From positions 1 to 64,000 of the forward strand of contig NZ_PEDL01000003.1 in assembly GCF_002735925.1 (NCBI RefSeq): a stretch of 64,000 nucleotides of DNA, given 5' to 3'. The notes beneath the pieces were generated by a model. That model was not told the DNA's origin and searched no databases. It was given only the letters and a program-made list of their open reading frames with translations. The position numbers and the translations under genes are program-made. Position 1 is the first letter of the stretch. Every line of letters starts with the position of its first letter. The stretch comes from Sporanaerobium hydrogeniformans (GTDB lineage: Bacteria > Bacillota > Clostridia > Lachnospirales > Cellulosilyticaceae). Below are positions 46,077 through 55,508 of this stretch, piece by piece.

Positions 46077-46670
46077 TTATCCCTCACTTCCTGTAGTTTC
46101 TTTTTTTGCATTTAAATCCAATAATAATTCAATGATTCCAATGGCAAGACAAGCTAAGATGATAAGCATCGCACTAACATCCATAAAGAAAGTTAAAATA
46201 AAGGCAATAAGCATGACGGAGATATAAACGAATCTTCGTGTATGAATCACATTTTTGGCAAGATTAAGAACCACATCAAAGATAACGGCTGCTACACCTG
46301 CTCGCATGACTTGCAAAGCTGTTGCAATGACGGTGTTTTCTCTAAATTGTTGATAGAAAACAGAAATAATAGAAATGATAATCATAGGGGGAAGGGATGT
46401 CCCTAAAATGGCAACTAATGCCCCTAATAGACCATGCATACGGTAACCAATAATGACAGAGGCGTTAATAGGAATAGGACCAGGAGAAGATTGGGCAATA
46501 GCTGTGATATCTAACATTTCCTCTTCTTGAAACCAACCTAGCTCTTCTACAAATTTCTTTTTCATTAAAGAAACAATAACAAACCCACCACCAAAGGTAA
46601 AAGCACTTAATGTAAAAGTAGCGTGAAAGAGTTTCCATAAAATATTTTTATCAGTTGTTGAATTTTTCAT
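46077..46670 (-). CDS. Chromate transporter, half-size subunit
   Basis: 197 residues. The same family as its neighbour: FTFGGGFVIVSLMKKKFVEE and SSPGPIPINASVIIGY. The two genes form an operon (two-base gap) and together equal one full-length ChrA. Export or uptake of chromate or another oxyanion is inferred; in many anaerobes the physiological substrate is unproven. The start is ATG 46670. Confidence 0.9.
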   Translation of the reverse strand: MKNSTTDKNILWKLFHATFTLSAFTFGGGFVIVSLMKKKFVEELGWFQEEEMLDITAIAQSSPGPIPINASVIIGYRMHGLLGALVAILGTSLPPMIIISIISVFYQQFRENTVIATALQVMRAGVAAVIFDVVLNLAKNVIHTRRFVYISVMLIAFILTFFMDVSAMLIILACLAIGIIELLLDLNAKKETTGSEG

Positions 46671-46786
46671 TGTTTACCTCCCAAAGATATTTCTATAGTT
46701 ATCATAGTCTATTTTGATTGATAAGTAAAACATATATATATTATAGAGTTGATAGGTAAAAACTATCAACTTATTTTACTAAAAGC

Positions 46787-46855
46787 AAATAAATAAGGAA
46801 ATAACTAAAGAGGATTCCATTTCGAAATCCTCTTTAGTTATTTCCTTATTTATTT
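46787..46855. terminator. Perfect 30-bp inverted repeat, terminator of the cupin gene
   Basis: Two 30-base arms (46787-46816 and 46826-46855) are perfect reverse complements around a nine-base loop. The right arm covers the last ten bases of the cupin gene, including its stop codon. On the minus strand a T-rich end follows, which fits termination of the cupin transcript. Confidence 0.75.
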
Positions 46856-47379
46856 TTTTCAGCTGCTTGTGCATCTGCTTTAGTTGGATGGATCGTACCA
46901 AAAGGATGCTGGGGTGGTGCATAGATTGTATAAAGCTTAAGGGGGGTAACACCTATATTTACTACATTATGCCAAGTACCTGCTGGTACAATGAAGGCAT
47001 CATCATCAAATACAGTTTGTTGAAAATTAGGAGTGCTGCTATTATCTCCCATCATGATAATAGCTTTTCCTTTTTCTATTCGAAAAAACTGATCTACATT
47101 CTCATGCATTTCTAAGCCAATTTCTTCACCCGGTAGCAGACTCATTAAGGTAAGTTGTAAGTGTTTTCCCGTCCATAAAGTAGTACGGAAATTTTGATTG
47201 GCTTCAGTTACTTTATCAATATTTACAACAAAAGGATAAGCCCCATAGTCTTTTAACTGCTGTGTTATAGGTGAAGCAGATTGACTGTTTCGGGGAGAGA
47301 TAGGTATTTTGTAGCCTTGAGTACGTGTACCAGTTATGTTGGGTGTGGATTGAGTAGAAGGCCTGCGATTAAAATTCAT
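46846..47379 (-). CDS. Cupin-domain protein
   Basis: 177 residues from ATG 47379 behind AAAGGAG; the longer frame from 47466 is not supported. The N-terminal 55 residues are Ser/Thr/Gln-rich and low in complexity. The cupin barrel follows: LPGEEIGLEMHENVDQFFRI with a metal-binding pair, then VPAGTWHNVVNIG with the second-motif His. Such proteins may act on small molecules or sugars; the role is unknown. Confidence 0.85.
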   Translation of the reverse strand: MNFNRRPSTQSTPNITGTRTQGYKIPISPRNSQSASPITQQLKDYGAYPFVVNIDKVTEANQNFRTTLWTGKHLQLTLMSLLPGEEIGLEMHENVDQFFRIEKGKAIIMMGDNSSTPNFQQTVFDDDAFIVPAGTWHNVVNIGVTPLKLYTIYAPPQHPFGTIHPTKADAQAAEKNK

Positions 47380-47526
47380 GTATTTTCTCCTTTTATATAA
47401 GCAATATATTACTAGTATATGTGGGGGCTTCAAATAGGGTGATAAAGGAATAATATAAACATTCATAAATGTTGTAACACTTAGAGAGGTTGTAGTATGA
47501 TAGATAGGAAAAAGGAGGGAAAGAAC

Positions 47527-48510
47527 ATGAAAGTATTTGTATATAGTTATAGAGATTTTGATGAAGAGATATTTTTTCAGAAATATGCTAAAGAATATGG
47601 GATTGAATTAGGGATTTCAAGAGAGGCACCTACTTTAGAAAATGCTCATTTAGCGGAAGGCTATCCTTATATAAGTATTATTACGACACCTATTGATGGC
47701 GCTCTCATAGATAAATTTTATGAATTAGGAGTAAAGATGATTTCTACTCGTACCATTGGATATGATCATGTGAATATTAAGCGTGCCAAAGAAGTGGGGA
47801 TGCACATAAGTAATGTCACTTATTCACCACATGGAGTCGCTGATTATACGATTATGCTCATGCTTATGGCTATTCGTAAAATGAAACGCATTATGGAAAG
47901 AGCAATGATAAATGATTTTTCACTAAAAGGCATCCAAGGAAGAGAACTTTCTCAATTTACTGTTGGCATATTAGGAACAGGCAAAATTGGAACAAAGGTT
48001 TTACAGTATCTAAGCGGTTTTGGATGTAAGCTCTATGCTTATGATGCTTACCCTAATGATGAAGCTAAAAAATATGCAGATTATGTGGATTTAGAGACAC
48101 TTTATAAAGAATGTGATTTACTTTCTTTACATATGGATTTAAATAAGGATAACTATCACTTAATTAATAAAGAAAGTTTAGCAAAAATGAAGGATCAAGT
48201 AGTGATTATCAATACTGCACGAGGTGCCCTTATTGATTCAACGGCTCTTATTGAAGCTTTAGAAAATGGGAAAATAGGTGCAGTGGGTTTAGATGTGATA
48301 GAAAATGAATTTAATTTATATTATTATGACTTAAAAGATAATAGAGTAGAAAACAGAGAACTTTTTATACTCAGAGGCTTTCCTAATGTAGTAGTAACAC
48401 CTCATATGGCTTTTTATACGGATCAAGCTATTAGTGATATGGTTTTGCATTCTTTACAGTCTTGCTATTATATGGAACAAGGAAAGGAAAATCCTTGGCA
48501 GGTTGTTTAG
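47527..48510 (+). CDS. D-lactate dehydrogenase / D-2-hydroxyacid dehydrogenase
   Basis: 327 residues from ATG 47527 behind AAGGAGG; the ATG at 47497 precedes that site. NAD-binding GILGTGKIG, catalytic Arg in NTARGALI, the Glu in LDVIENEFNLYYYD and the His in VTPHMAFYT are all present. The long FNLYYYDLKD segment fits fermentative D-lactate dehydrogenases and VanH relatives. It would reduce pyruvate to D-lactate; no van genes are nearby. Confidence 0.92.
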   Translation: MKVFVYSYRDFDEEIFFQKYAKEYGIELGISREAPTLENAHLAEGYPYISIITTPIDGALIDKFYELGVKMISTRTIGYDHVNIKRAKEVGMHISNVTYSPHGVADYTIMLMLMAIRKMKRIMERAMINDFSLKGIQGRELSQFTVGILGTGKIGTKVLQYLSGFGCKLYAYDAYPNDEAKKYADYVDLETLYKECDLLSLHMDLNKDNYHLINKESLAKMKDQVVIINTARGALIDSTALIEALENGKIGAVGLDVIENEFNLYYYDLKDNRVENRELFILRGFPNVVVTPHMAFYTDQAISDMVLHSLQSCYYMEQGKENPWQVV

Positions 48511-48511
48511 T

Positions 48512-48555
48512 AAAAATGTCCCTTCGTGACTTTCTTGGTTACGAAGGGACATTTT
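48512..48555. terminator. Shared terminator between convergent genes
   Basis: AAAAATGTCCCTTCGTGAC pairs with GTTACGAAGGGACATTTTT. Both flanks suit termination in either direction, between the dehydrogenase and the MATE gene. Confidence 0.8.
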
Positions 48556-48565
48556 TAGTCAAATA

Positions 48566-49963
48566 TTAAAGGGGCAAAGGGGTAAAAGTTAACGATTTCT
48601 TGAGCTTAATAATAACTAAAAGAGCAATTACTAGAGCAAAAGCACCGGTAAGTATATTACTAATCATCATGACAACACCGACACTCTCACTTCCAAGTAG
48701 GGTATAGTTTTGTAAATACCATAAAACAGGAATACGAAAGATAAACACACGACAAAAGTTAATAAGCAAGGTGAGTTTAGTGTAGCCAAAGCCATAGAGT
48801 AGCGCCATAACAGCAGCATTAATCCCTAATGGGATACAACCTAATGCTTCATAACGGTAAATTTTAGCAATAAGGTAAGCGAATTCACTATCTGAACCTG
48901 CAAACAACATACTAAGTGGGGCAAGAAAGTTGAGTGTTAAAAACTGGCCTATTATGCCTAAGAGGATATTAAGAACAAGGAGTTTCCAGAAAGCTTCTAA
49001 GGCTCTTTTAGGCTGTCCTGCTCCTAGATTTTGGCTAATTACAGCTGCTGCTCCCTCTTGAAAGCCATTTTGAGGATTAGTAGTAATCCCACCTAAATTG
49101 TTAGAGATACCTAAAGCACCTACTGTAAGTGTGCCATAGTGGCTACTCATAGAATTGACAACTACCTTTCCTAAGGAAAAAGCTACTTTTTCTACGATAA
49201 CTGGAAAAGAAAGTGTTAGCATAGGCCATGTAACAGGACCTTTAAAGGTAATCTCCTTAAAAGAAAAGCTAAAAGCATTGTTTTTCTCACGTAAATTAAC
49301 AAGGGCAGCTATTAGAATAAGGAGTTGAGAAAGCACTGTAGCTACAGCAATCATAGTGATACCTGTATTTAAAAAATAGACAAAATAGGCTGTAAGAGCA
49401 AGCTTAAATAAAATAGCAAGGAAATTAAGATAAAGAATGCGTTTTGAATTTCCTCTTGCTCGTTCAATAGCGATATAAACATTATTAAAGAAGCTAATAA
49501 CCATACTAATAAGTTCAACAATAAAATAAGAAGTACCAATAGCAATAAGTTCAGGTGGTGTTTTAGCAAAGGCTAAAAAAGAAGGCGTAAAGGGCAGTAA
49601 TAGCAAAATAATAACGCTGAGCAAGCCACATAAACCAAAGAGACTGCTCACTCTTGCCTTAACCAAGGCATAATTACCAGCGCCATAGGCCTCACTAATT
49701 TTTAAGCTGGCACCAACAGCTAAGCCTCCTCCGATAGCAGAGAGGGTTAGATTGATTTGTGATAAATAAGCAACGGCAGAAACAGCTTCTGCATTGATAG
49801 AAGCTGCCATCATAGTATCTAAAATTTTGAAAAGCTGGTTTAGGCTTTGATAAAGTGCAAGAGGCATACAAACGTGTAAGAGAACGCGCCACATATTTCC
49901 AGTTAAGGCAAAAACACGAAATTGTTGATCTTTTTGAGACAAGTTGGCTTCGGGAGTTTTCAT
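48566..49963 (-). CDS. MATE-family multidrug efflux transporter
   Basis: 465 residues from ATG 49963, seven bases after AAAGGA; the TTG six bases earlier is less likely. About twelve membrane helices, with the duplicated MATE halves (HVCMPLALYQSLNQLFKILD near the N-terminus and LSFPVIVEKVAFSLGKVV at the start of the second half). MATE proteins export drugs or metabolites with sodium or proton entry. It is divergent from an AraC-type gene that probably controls it. Confidence 0.9.
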   Translation of the reverse strand: MKTPEANLSQKDQQFRVFALTGNMWRVLLHVCMPLALYQSLNQLFKILDTMMAASINAEAVSAVAYLSQINLTLSAIGGGLAVGASLKISEAYGAGNYALVKARVSSLFGLCGLLSVIILLLLPFTPSFLAFAKTPPELIAIGTSYFIVELISMVISFFNNVYIAIERARGNSKRILYLNFLAILFKLALTAYFVYFLNTGITMIAVATVLSQLLILIAALVNLREKNNAFSFSFKEITFKGPVTWPMLTLSFPVIVEKVAFSLGKVVVNSMSSHYGTLTVGALGISNNLGGITTNPQNGFQEGAAAVISQNLGAGQPKRALEAFWKLLVLNILLGIIGQFLTLNFLAPLSMLFAGSDSEFAYLIAKIYRYEALGCIPLGINAAVMALLYGFGYTKLTLLINFCRVFIFRIPVLWYLQNYTLLGSESVGVVMMISNILTGAFALVIALLVIIKLKKSLTFTPLPL

Positions 49964-50127
49964 AGTCAAGTCCTTTCTAAAAGATACCCTAAAGGTATTC
50001 TCAATGTAGTTACTTTTAAAGGATATAACAAAAAGAAAGGGAGTACTACGAATTTCCTATGGATTTAAGAAGACACTACTGTTTTTTTGCCATACATTGT
50101 ATAATAAATAGAGAAAGGGGTGAAGAG

Positions 50128-50958
50128 ATGTTAATGAAGGAAAATCAAAGCTTTTTTATGGACAGAATTAAAAGGGAGCCTTTTTTTAAGATGTCTACAG
50201 CCCATGTGCATCCTTATTATGAAATTTACTATCTTCTTTCAGGTAAGAGAAAAATGTTTATAAATCATACACTTTACACAGTAGATAAGGGAGATATACT
50301 TATTATTGATAAGGGAGAATTACATCGTACAACTTTTATTGGAGATGGACCTCATGAACGTATAGTTATTAATTTTACAGATTGCTTTTTGGAACCTTTA
50401 TTTAAAAATATTGGAAAGGAAGGAAGCTTGAGCGCTTTGACGACTGCACATTTAGCCATCCCTATAGGGAGAAAGAAGTATGTAGAAGAGCTTTTAGATA
50501 AGATAACTTATGAAGGAGAGCTGCATGATAGGTTTTCAGAGATGCTTCAGCGTAATCACTTCTATGAACTACTTGTTTTTTTAATGAGATGCCAGGCTTT
50601 CCAAAAAAAAGAAGATGTAGTGAAAGATGTGGTTGATGTTAAGATGCAAGAAGCTGCAAAATACATTTGTGAGCATTATGAGGATGCCCTCACATTAGAA
50701 GAAATAGCTGAACGTGTGCATATGAGTCCAACTTATTTTTCAAAGAAATTTAAAAAAGTAACGGGGTTTGGATTCAAGGAGTATATAGGGCAAGTACGCA
50801 TAAAGGAAGCTTCTCATTTATTGCTAGAAACCAAGGCTTCCATTACAGACATTGCCCTTGCCTGTGGTTTTTCAGATAGCAACTATTTTGGAGATGTGTT
50901 TAAAAAACTAAAAGGGATATCACCCTATAAATATAGACAAAATAAAGGGGCTCTTTAA
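50128..50958 (+). CDS. AraC-family regulator with cupin sensor domain
   Basis: 276 residues from ATG 50128, with GGGGTGA upstream; the frame from 50059 is not supported. The N-terminal AraC-type cupin (HVHPYYEIYYLLSGKRKMFI, then KGDILIIDKGELHRT) is followed by two helix-turn-helix motifs (LEEIAERVHMSPTYFSKKF and ITDIALACGFSDSNYFGDVF). It is divergent from the MATE gene across 164 bases and convergent with the next gene (5-base gap). Confidence 0.92.
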   Translation: MLMKENQSFFMDRIKREPFFKMSTAHVHPYYEIYYLLSGKRKMFINHTLYTVDKGDILIIDKGELHRTTFIGDGPHERIVINFTDCFLEPLFKNIGKEGSLSALTTAHLAIPIGRKKYVEELLDKITYEGELHDRFSEMLQRNHFYELLVFLMRCQAFQKKEDVVKDVVDVKMQEAAKYICEHYEDALTLEEIAERVHMSPTYFSKKFKKVTGFGFKEYIGQVRIKEASHLLLETKASITDIALACGFSDSNYFGDVFKKLKGISPYKYRQNKGAL

Positions 50959-50963
50959 GAGCC

Positions 50964-52073
50964 CTACTTAGATTGACCAGCTACTTCTTCAAGTTGTGTC
51001 AGTATTTGAGAAACACCAATATGCCAATTAGGATCTTCTGCATATTTGCGATTGAGCCATTTGATAGGATCTTCATCAGGTGGACAATCTTTACTAAGAT
51101 TTAAGATAGTACGCGCTGCAATACGGGACGTATCTGTAATATTGGTATTGAAGTCTTGCCAGCTTCCATAAACATTAAAGGGGTTATTGGCAATAGTAGA
51201 GGCTTTATGATGATCAACTGGTACAAAGCCTTGTTCTTGACCTGTAATGGCAAAAAGAAGCAAGGGATTGATATTAAACTCCTCTGCTACAGCCATGATA
51301 CTATCAAAGTAAGGTGTTTTGGCAAGGAGAGATTGTTTGTTGGTAAGCCAATTAGTAAGTGCAAGTTCATCAATGTCTTTATAACGGAGCTCAGGCTGCA
51401 ATGGACTCTCTAAAGAAGGAGTCTCCTCATTGCTTTCAGTACGGATAGGGGGAGCTAATGGCTGGATCGCTAGGGTTTCCATCGTTTCTATATAGAGCTG
51501 CTTTTCTTCATGGCTACGGTATAAAGAATAAGATAAGGTGCAGGTAAGAAAGATAAGGGTGACACTCTGAAGCATCAAGACTTTATGCGTTTTCAAGTAA
51601 GTCCAGACCTTACGAACCAACTCCATAAAAAGAGGTAGATAAGAAGTTTGCCTAGTAGAAGCTATAGATGGAGTAAGCTGCCTAGAAGGTGTAAGCTCTG
51701 TTAAAAGATTTTGCACCTCGTTCATTGACAGTGCCTTTGGATGATGGGCACTTAGCCAAGTAGCAATAGGGGTTAATAAGAGGGGATTTTCCTCTTGCAA
51801 AATAGAACATACTTTAAAGATGTCCAAGTAGTTAATAGAAAAAGCATCTCTAGTAATTGCTTGCTCAAGCACAGCTCTTTTAATACGTTGACACTCCTCT
51901 TTATTAAAGGCTTTAAGATTTTGATTTAGGAGTTCGTGGACAGCTTTGGCAAAGAGACAAGCAGAATCATGAGAGGAGATATAGGGATATTTTTGACGAA
52001 TAGACGTTTTTAGGATATGAATTTGGTCGTCAGTAATCAGTTCCTTGGTTTGCAAGGTTTCTAAAACGTTCAT
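50964..52073 (-). CDS. Membrane-anchored protein with a lysozyme-like domain
   Basis: 369 residues from ATG 52073, seven bases after AAGGAG; the ATG at 52091 is upstream of that site. The first 170 residues are helical and lack a signal peptide. One membrane helix follows (VLMLQSVTLIFLTCTLSYSLY, about 190-210), then a Pro/Glu linker. The C-terminal 130 residues resemble glucosaminidase or transglycosylase folds (FDSIMAVAEEFNINPLLLFA, ITGQEQGF, ANNPFNVYGSWQDF), with a Glu in the expected position. Cell-wall hydrolysis or wall sensing coupled to a cytoplasmic domain is inferred; the N-terminal domain is unknown. Confidence 0.7.
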   Translation of the reverse strand: MNVLETLQTKELITDDQIHILKTSIRQKYPYISSHDSACLFAKAVHELLNQNLKAFNKEECQRIKRAVLEQAITRDAFSINYLDIFKVCSILQEENPLLLTPIATWLSAHHPKALSMNEVQNLLTELTPSRQLTPSIASTRQTSYLPLFMELVRKVWTYLKTHKVLMLQSVTLIFLTCTLSYSLYRSHEEKQLYIETMETLAIQPLAPPIRTESNEETPSLESPLQPELRYKDIDELALTNWLTNKQSLLAKTPYFDSIMAVAEEFNINPLLLFAITGQEQGFVPVDHHKASTIANNPFNVYGSWQDFNTNITDTSRIAARTILNLSKDCPPDEDPIKWLNRKYAEDPNWHIGVSQILTQLEEVAGQSK

Positions 52074-52187
52074 TTTCATTCTCCTTTTCATAAGTCTTAG
52101 TTTGCTTAAAGTATCTTTATTTTATACAATTTTAGAAAAAATGTAAATGAAGAATTGTAAAAAATAGGGAAATATAGAACATATATA

Positions 52188-52231
52188 CCAAAAGGTACGC
52201 TGTCCTCTTTTTGAGGGAGCGTACCTTTTGG
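52188..52231. terminator. Terminator downstream of prfC
   Basis: CCAAAAGGTACGCT (52188-52201) pairs perfectly with AGCGTACCTTTTGG (52218-52231). It sits just past the prfC stop and may work in both directions. Confidence 0.75.
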
Positions 52232-52234
52232 TTT

Positions 52235-53839
52235 TTAGGCTTTAAGATGAGTTTCTCTAAAGATAGCTTGGCTGTTACGTTCAGCTAATTGTTTAATGGA
52301 CCATTCATATTGGCAAAGCAAAACAGGATCGCCATCTTCAGTTTCGGCTAAGAGCGTATCGGAGGTGAGTTTGAAGCTCGAGTAATCAAAGTTCTCCATT
52401 TCAATCCAACGAATAAAATGGTAAGGAAGCATCTGGGTTTTAATGTCTACACCATATTCATTTTTAAGACGGTATTCTAATACCTCAAACTGAAGCACAC
52501 CAACTACCCCTATAATTAATTCTTCCGTTCCAGAAAAGTGAGGTTTAAAAACCTGCACAGATCCTTCTTCTGCTAATTGAGTAATTCCTTTAATAAACTG
52601 TTTACGCTTAAGAGCATTCAGAGTCGATACACGCATAAAATGCTCAGGAGCAAATTGAGGAATACCTTCATACCTTAAGTTAATAGCATCACTACACAAA
52701 GTATCACCAATATTAAAAATACCAGGATCATGGAGTCCAATGATATCTCCTGCATAAGCAGTTTCCACAGTCACACGATCTTGAGCTAAAAATTGTTGAG
52801 GTTGTGCAAGTTTGACCTTTTTACCTTTTTGTATATGGTTAACAAGCATGCCTTTTTCAAATTTGCCAGAACAAATGCGAAGGAAAGCAATACGGTCACG
52901 ATGAGCAGGATTCATATTAGCTTGGATTTTGAAAATAAATCCAGAAAAATAAGGAGCTGTAGGGTTGATAGGACCAAGATTACTTTGGCGAGGCTGTGGA
53001 GAGGTTGTAATCTCTAGAAAGGCTTCAAGGAAAGGTTCTACACCAAAGTTAGTCAGGGCACTTCCAAAAAAAACAGGTGTTAACTCGCCAGCTAAAATTT
53101 GTTCAAGGTCAAAAGCATCTCCTGCCGTATCAAGAAGTTCAATATCTTCTAGGAGCTTTTCGTGAAGGCTACTTCCTAAGAGGCTACTAAATTTTTCGTC
53201 AGAAGGATCTCCTTTTATAGCCTGCGCAATAGACTCCCCGTGATTGTTGTCATCAAAAAGCTCAATTTGCATTTTACGACGATTATAGACCCCTTTAAAA
53301 TCTTTACCACTTCCAATAGGAAAGTCCATAGGGTAAGATCGAATCCCTAAGACATTTTCTAATTCTTCTAAAAGATCAAAAGGATCCTTGCCGTGAGCAT
53401 CCATCTTATTGATAAAAGTAAAGATAGGGATACCTCGCATTTTACAGACTTTGAATAGTTTCTTGGTTTGTTCTTCTACCCCTTTAGCAGCGTCAATAAC
53501 CATGACCGCACTATCAGCAGCAACCAGTGTGCGATACGTATCCTCACTAAAATCTTGGTGACCTGGGGTATCTAAGATATTGATACAACAGCCGTTGTAA
53601 TTAAACTGAAGTACGCTGGAGGTAACAGAAATACCCCTTTGCTTTTCAATTTCCATCCAGTCAGACACAGCATATTTTTGAGAACGACGTGACTTAACTG
53701 AACCAGCGGAACGAATAGCTCCACCATAGAGTAAAAATTTTTCAGTTAAAGTTGTCTTACCCGCATCGGGGTGAGAGATAATCGCAAAGGTTCTACGTTT
53801 TTGTATTTCAGCTTGATGCTCTAAATTTTCTATCGCCAT
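52235..53839 (-). CDS. prfC: Peptide chain release factor 3
   Basis: 534 residues. GTPase motifs are SHPDAGKTTLTEK (G1), RGISVTSSV (G2), DTPGHQDFSEDTYRTL (G3) and FINKMD (G4). The order of domains and length fit RF-3, which removes RF-1 and RF-2 from the ribosome after peptide release. AAGGAC precedes the start. The gene is monocistronic, with a terminator and a gap to the zinc-ribbon gene. Confidence 0.95.
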   Translation of the reverse strand: MAIENLEHQAEIQKRRTFAIISHPDAGKTTLTEKFLLYGGAIRSAGSVKSRRSQKYAVSDWMEIEKQRGISVTSSVLQFNYNGCCINILDTPGHQDFSEDTYRTLVAADSAVMVIDAAKGVEEQTKKLFKVCKMRGIPIFTFINKMDAHGKDPFDLLEELENVLGIRSYPMDFPIGSGKDFKGVYNRRKMQIELFDDNNHGESIAQAIKGDPSDEKFSSLLGSSLHEKLLEDIELLDTAGDAFDLEQILAGELTPVFFGSALTNFGVEPFLEAFLEITTSPQPRQSNLGPINPTAPYFSGFIFKIQANMNPAHRDRIAFLRICSGKFEKGMLVNHIQKGKKVKLAQPQQFLAQDRVTVETAYAGDIIGLHDPGIFNIGDTLCSDAINLRYEGIPQFAPEHFMRVSTLNALKRKQFIKGITQLAEEGSVQVFKPHFSGTEELIIGVVGVLQFEVLEYRLKNEYGVDIKTQMLPYHFIRWIEMENFDYSSFKLTSDTLLAETEDGDPVLLCQYEWSIKQLAERNSQAIFRETHLKA

Positions 53840-53932
53840 TTTATCCGTCCTTATCTTTTTATCACACTAAATTTATTCTTCACAATACAACATATTATTA
53901 TCCTATGTGACGGGATAAAATGTCAAGAGTCA

Positions 53933-54325
53933 TTAAGTTCTTTTACTAAATTCCGCTTTGCATTTAGGACAGGTAATACGGATGTTCCCACGACCCTTGG
54001 GGACACGTAAAGCTTGTTTGCACTGTGGGCAATGATAATAGCGATGGGTCTTCATCCCTTTTAAACGCGACCAATAACCCAGAGCCTTCTTTTTAGTAGG
54101 GTACCAGTAACGCAAAAAACGGAAGTTTTCTTGTTGTCTTTTTGAGATGTTTTTAGAAAAGATACGTAAGTAGCAGAGTATTAGAGGTACATACGTAATG
54201 AGAGAGAGATAGGGGAAATCTATAAATGCTAAAATAAGAGAAAGTGGTAGGGAGAGAAGCAAGAGAAAGATAGACAGTTGATCCACACCGTAACGTCCTT
54301 GCATAAATTTTTTAAACCATTCCAT
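53933..54325 (-). CDS. Membrane protein with a C-terminal zinc ribbon
   Basis: 130 residues from ATG 54325 behind AAAGGAG; the longer frame from 54427 has no ribosome site. Two membrane helices (LSIFLLLLSLPLSLILAF and LSLITYVPLILCYL) are followed by a basic stretch and a four-cysteine zinc ribbon (YHCPQCKQ and ITCPKCKAEF). Similar small proteins are common in Lachnospiraceae but lack a known role. Confidence 0.8.
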   Translation of the reverse strand: MEWFKKFMQGRYGVDQLSIFLLLLSLPLSLILAFIDFPYLSLITYVPLILCYLRIFSKNISKRQQENFRFLRYWYPTKKKALGYWSRLKGMKTHRYYHCPQCKQALRVPKGRGNIRITCPKCKAEFSKRT

Positions 54326-54506
54326 AAAAAAACTCCTTTCATAGAGATACACTTTAATTTTAAATTGATTATAACCTAAAAAGATTAAGTACGTATATAG
54401 AAAAAAAGTAGAAAATAGAGGGTGCAATCTTGCACAGAGGAAGAAGAGTCTTTAAGATAGAGATAATAAAGTTTAATCCTAATTTTATACATAAAGGAGA
54501 AAGAAA

Positions 54507-55391
54507 ATGAAATTACTAACTTTTAAGCGAGGAGAAAAAGAAGAAGTAGGTGTTTTGAGCCAAGAGGAGCAGAAGGTATATAGCCTAAGTACTTTGGGAC
54601 TTCACTACAAAGACATGAATGAATGGCTTGAAAAAGGAACGAAAGAAGAGTGGGAACAGATAGAAAAAAAGCTTCAACAAAATTTAGAGGGAGGTTTTTT
54701 ACTAAAAGAGGTAGAACTACTTGCACCTATTCCTCGACCAAAACAAGATGTGATTTGCTTAGGGATTAACTACCTGGCTCATGCAGAAGAATCAGCACGT
54801 TATAAAAAAGAGGCCTTTGGTGGTGAACGTCCTTATGCCATCTATTTTTCTAAACGTGTTAGAGAGGCAGTACAAGATGGAGGGGTTATTCCTAGCTATG
54901 AAGGACTTGTAGACAGCTTGGATTATGAAGTAGAGCTTGCTATTATCATAGGAAAAGAGGCAAAAAAGGTAAGCAAAGAAGAAGCCTTTGATTATGTACT
55001 AGGCTATACTATTATCAATGATATAAGTGCTCGTACATTGCAAACCAGACATAAGCAGTGGTACTTTGGAAAAAGCTTGGATGGTTTTTGCCCAATGGGA
55101 CCTTGGATTGTAACCAAGGATGAAATTCCCCTACCACCCCATTTAGCTATTTCCTCGAAGGTAAATGGCGAACTAAGACAAAAGGCTAATACCAGCTTAC
55201 TTATTTTTGACATAGCACATGTGATTAGTGAACTTTCTCAAGGAATGACACTTGAGGCAGGAACGATCATCGCTATGGGGACGCCAGCAGGAGTAGGAAT
55301 GGGCTTTGAACCACCTAAGTTCCTAAAAACGGGAGATGTCATTGAATGTGAAATAGAGGGAATTGGCAAGTTAACAAATCATATTTTATAA
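54507..55391 (+). CDS. Fumarylacetoacetate hydrolase-family protein
   Basis: 294 residues. The FAH domain occupies the C-terminal 210 residues: DYEVELAIIIGKEA with a metal-binding Glu, YTIINDISARTLQTR, KSLDGFCPMGPWI, and the closing GTPAGVGMGFEPPKFLKTGD. Enzymes of this group hydrolyse or decarboxylate 2-keto acids with Mg or Mn; the substrate is unknown. The N-terminal 70 residues are the usual cap. AAAGGAG precedes the start. Confidence 0.92.
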   Translation: MKLLTFKRGEKEEVGVLSQEEQKVYSLSTLGLHYKDMNEWLEKGTKEEWEQIEKKLQQNLEGGFLLKEVELLAPIPRPKQDVICLGINYLAHAEESARYKKEAFGGERPYAIYFSKRVREAVQDGGVIPSYEGLVDSLDYEVELAIIIGKEAKKVSKEEAFDYVLGYTIINDISARTLQTRHKQWYFGKSLDGFCPMGPWIVTKDEIPLPPHLAISSKVNGELRQKANTSLLIFDIAHVISELSQGMTLEAGTIIAMGTPAGVGMGFEPPKFLKTGDVIECEIEGIGKLTNHIL

Positions 55392-55508
55392 ATTAACTAA
55401 AAAGAGAAGGGTTTTATAGGAAAACTTAGAAAGGTTGTCATTGGAAAAAAGAATAAAAATATTTTATAATAGAACAGATAACAACATTTAAGAGACGTAG
55501 GTGAAACA

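Noticed and set aside
44626-46670. LysR as the regulator of the chromate transporters
   Set aside because: The genes are convergent, whereas LysR targets are usually divergent, and no shared operator was visible.
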